DNA from: Nostoc sp. NMS4
GTDB taxonomy: Bacteria > Cyanobacteriota > Cyanobacteriia > Cyanobacteriales > Nostocaceae
Assembly (NCBI RefSeq): GCF_017115095.1
Contig: NZ_JABXKI010000280.1
Location: forward strand, 1 to 41,771
Direction: 5' to 3'
DNA length: 41,771 nt
Each line of letters opens with the position of its first letter. The stretch's first letter is position 1. The position numbers and the translations under genes were made by a program. Shown piece after piece: positions 41,681 to 41,771 of the stretch. The notes below the pieces were generated by a model. That model had not been told where the DNA came from and searched no databases. It was given only the letters and a program-made list of their open reading frames with translations.

Positions 41681-41771
41681 CTACTCCGCCGTAAGACGGA
41701 CGGAGCTTCCCAATTCATCGGGAATAGCCTCCAGGACTTCGTAGTACTTAGAAAGTCTGACATTCCCTCCA
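41681..41771 (-). mobile_element. Possible 3' end of an insertion sequence gene (IS200/IS605-like)
   Basis: The minus-strand frame ending at TAG 41681-41683 reads GGNVRLSKYYEVLEAIPDEL to the window edge, then GSSVRLTAE before the stop. Such tails, followed by a GC-rich hairpin (CCGTCCGTCTTACGGCGG), remind me of the transposon-encoded TnpB family in cyanobacteria. The truncated DUF4058 gene directly beyond supports an insertion. Identification rests on a short stretch only. Confidence 0.4.

Overview
The window looks like chromosomal DNA from a filamentous heterocyst-type cyanobacterium (Nostoc/Anabaena-like). The grounds are the many copies of the octamer GCGATCGC (HIP1), the moderately AT-rich base composition, the tandem heptamers and GC-rich palindromic repeats between genes, and the gene content: a CSP41-like short-chain dehydrogenase, Rpn, Uma2 and DUF4058 families, a cyanobacterial retropepsin-like pair, and kdp genes. 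No rRNA, tRNA, CRISPR array or complete insertion sequence was recognised.

Layout. 1-726: a gutted Rpn-family nuclease gene filled with repeats. 730-6009: the urease genes ureD-ureA-ureB and ureC on the minus strand, with ureC cut off from the rest by about 2 kb of oppositely oriented genes (a zinc-ribbon protein and a small pair ending in a retropepsin-like protein). 6229-7167: a CSP41-like protein. 7470-12019: an exopolysaccharide block (GT4 glycosyltransferase, polyprenyl-phosphate sugar transferase, gmd, fcl) that makes GDP-L-fucose and starts a lipid-linked glycan. 12088-17820: housekeeping and accessory genes (5-FTHF cyclo-ligase, catalase-like protein, thioesterase, dxr) with degraded toxin-antitoxin remnants. 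18221-27783: a dense group of polytopic GT-C type glycosyltransferases around a double-length DMT transporter. 27795-29218: Uma2 and a divergent DUF62 protein. 29314-32210: a two-gene unit of a membrane protein with a GrpE-like tail and a membrane-anchored Hsp70-like ATPase. 32545-33369: an MtfA-type metallopeptidase. 33519-37641: kdpA and kdpB without kdpC. 38182-40056: a histidine kinase and a NarL-type regulator. 40313-41280: a DUF6932/XRE toxin-antitoxin-like pair. 41384-41771: a DUF4058 gene cut by what may be the end of a transposon.

How the genes work together. Urease subunits and UreD yield ammonia from urea, although the other accessory genes (ureEFG) are not here. Gmd and Fcl supply GDP-fucose, and the neighbouring transferases probably use it in a surface polysaccharide. 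The 18-28 kb block probably handles polyprenyl-phosphate-linked sugars in the membrane. The most unusual items are the Hsp70/GrpE-like membrane pair, the kdpAB unit lacking kdpC, the interrupted urease operon, and a duplicated GT-C gene carrying a 232-bp identical tract. Repeats sit at the edges of many genes and in several places seem to have reshaped them.
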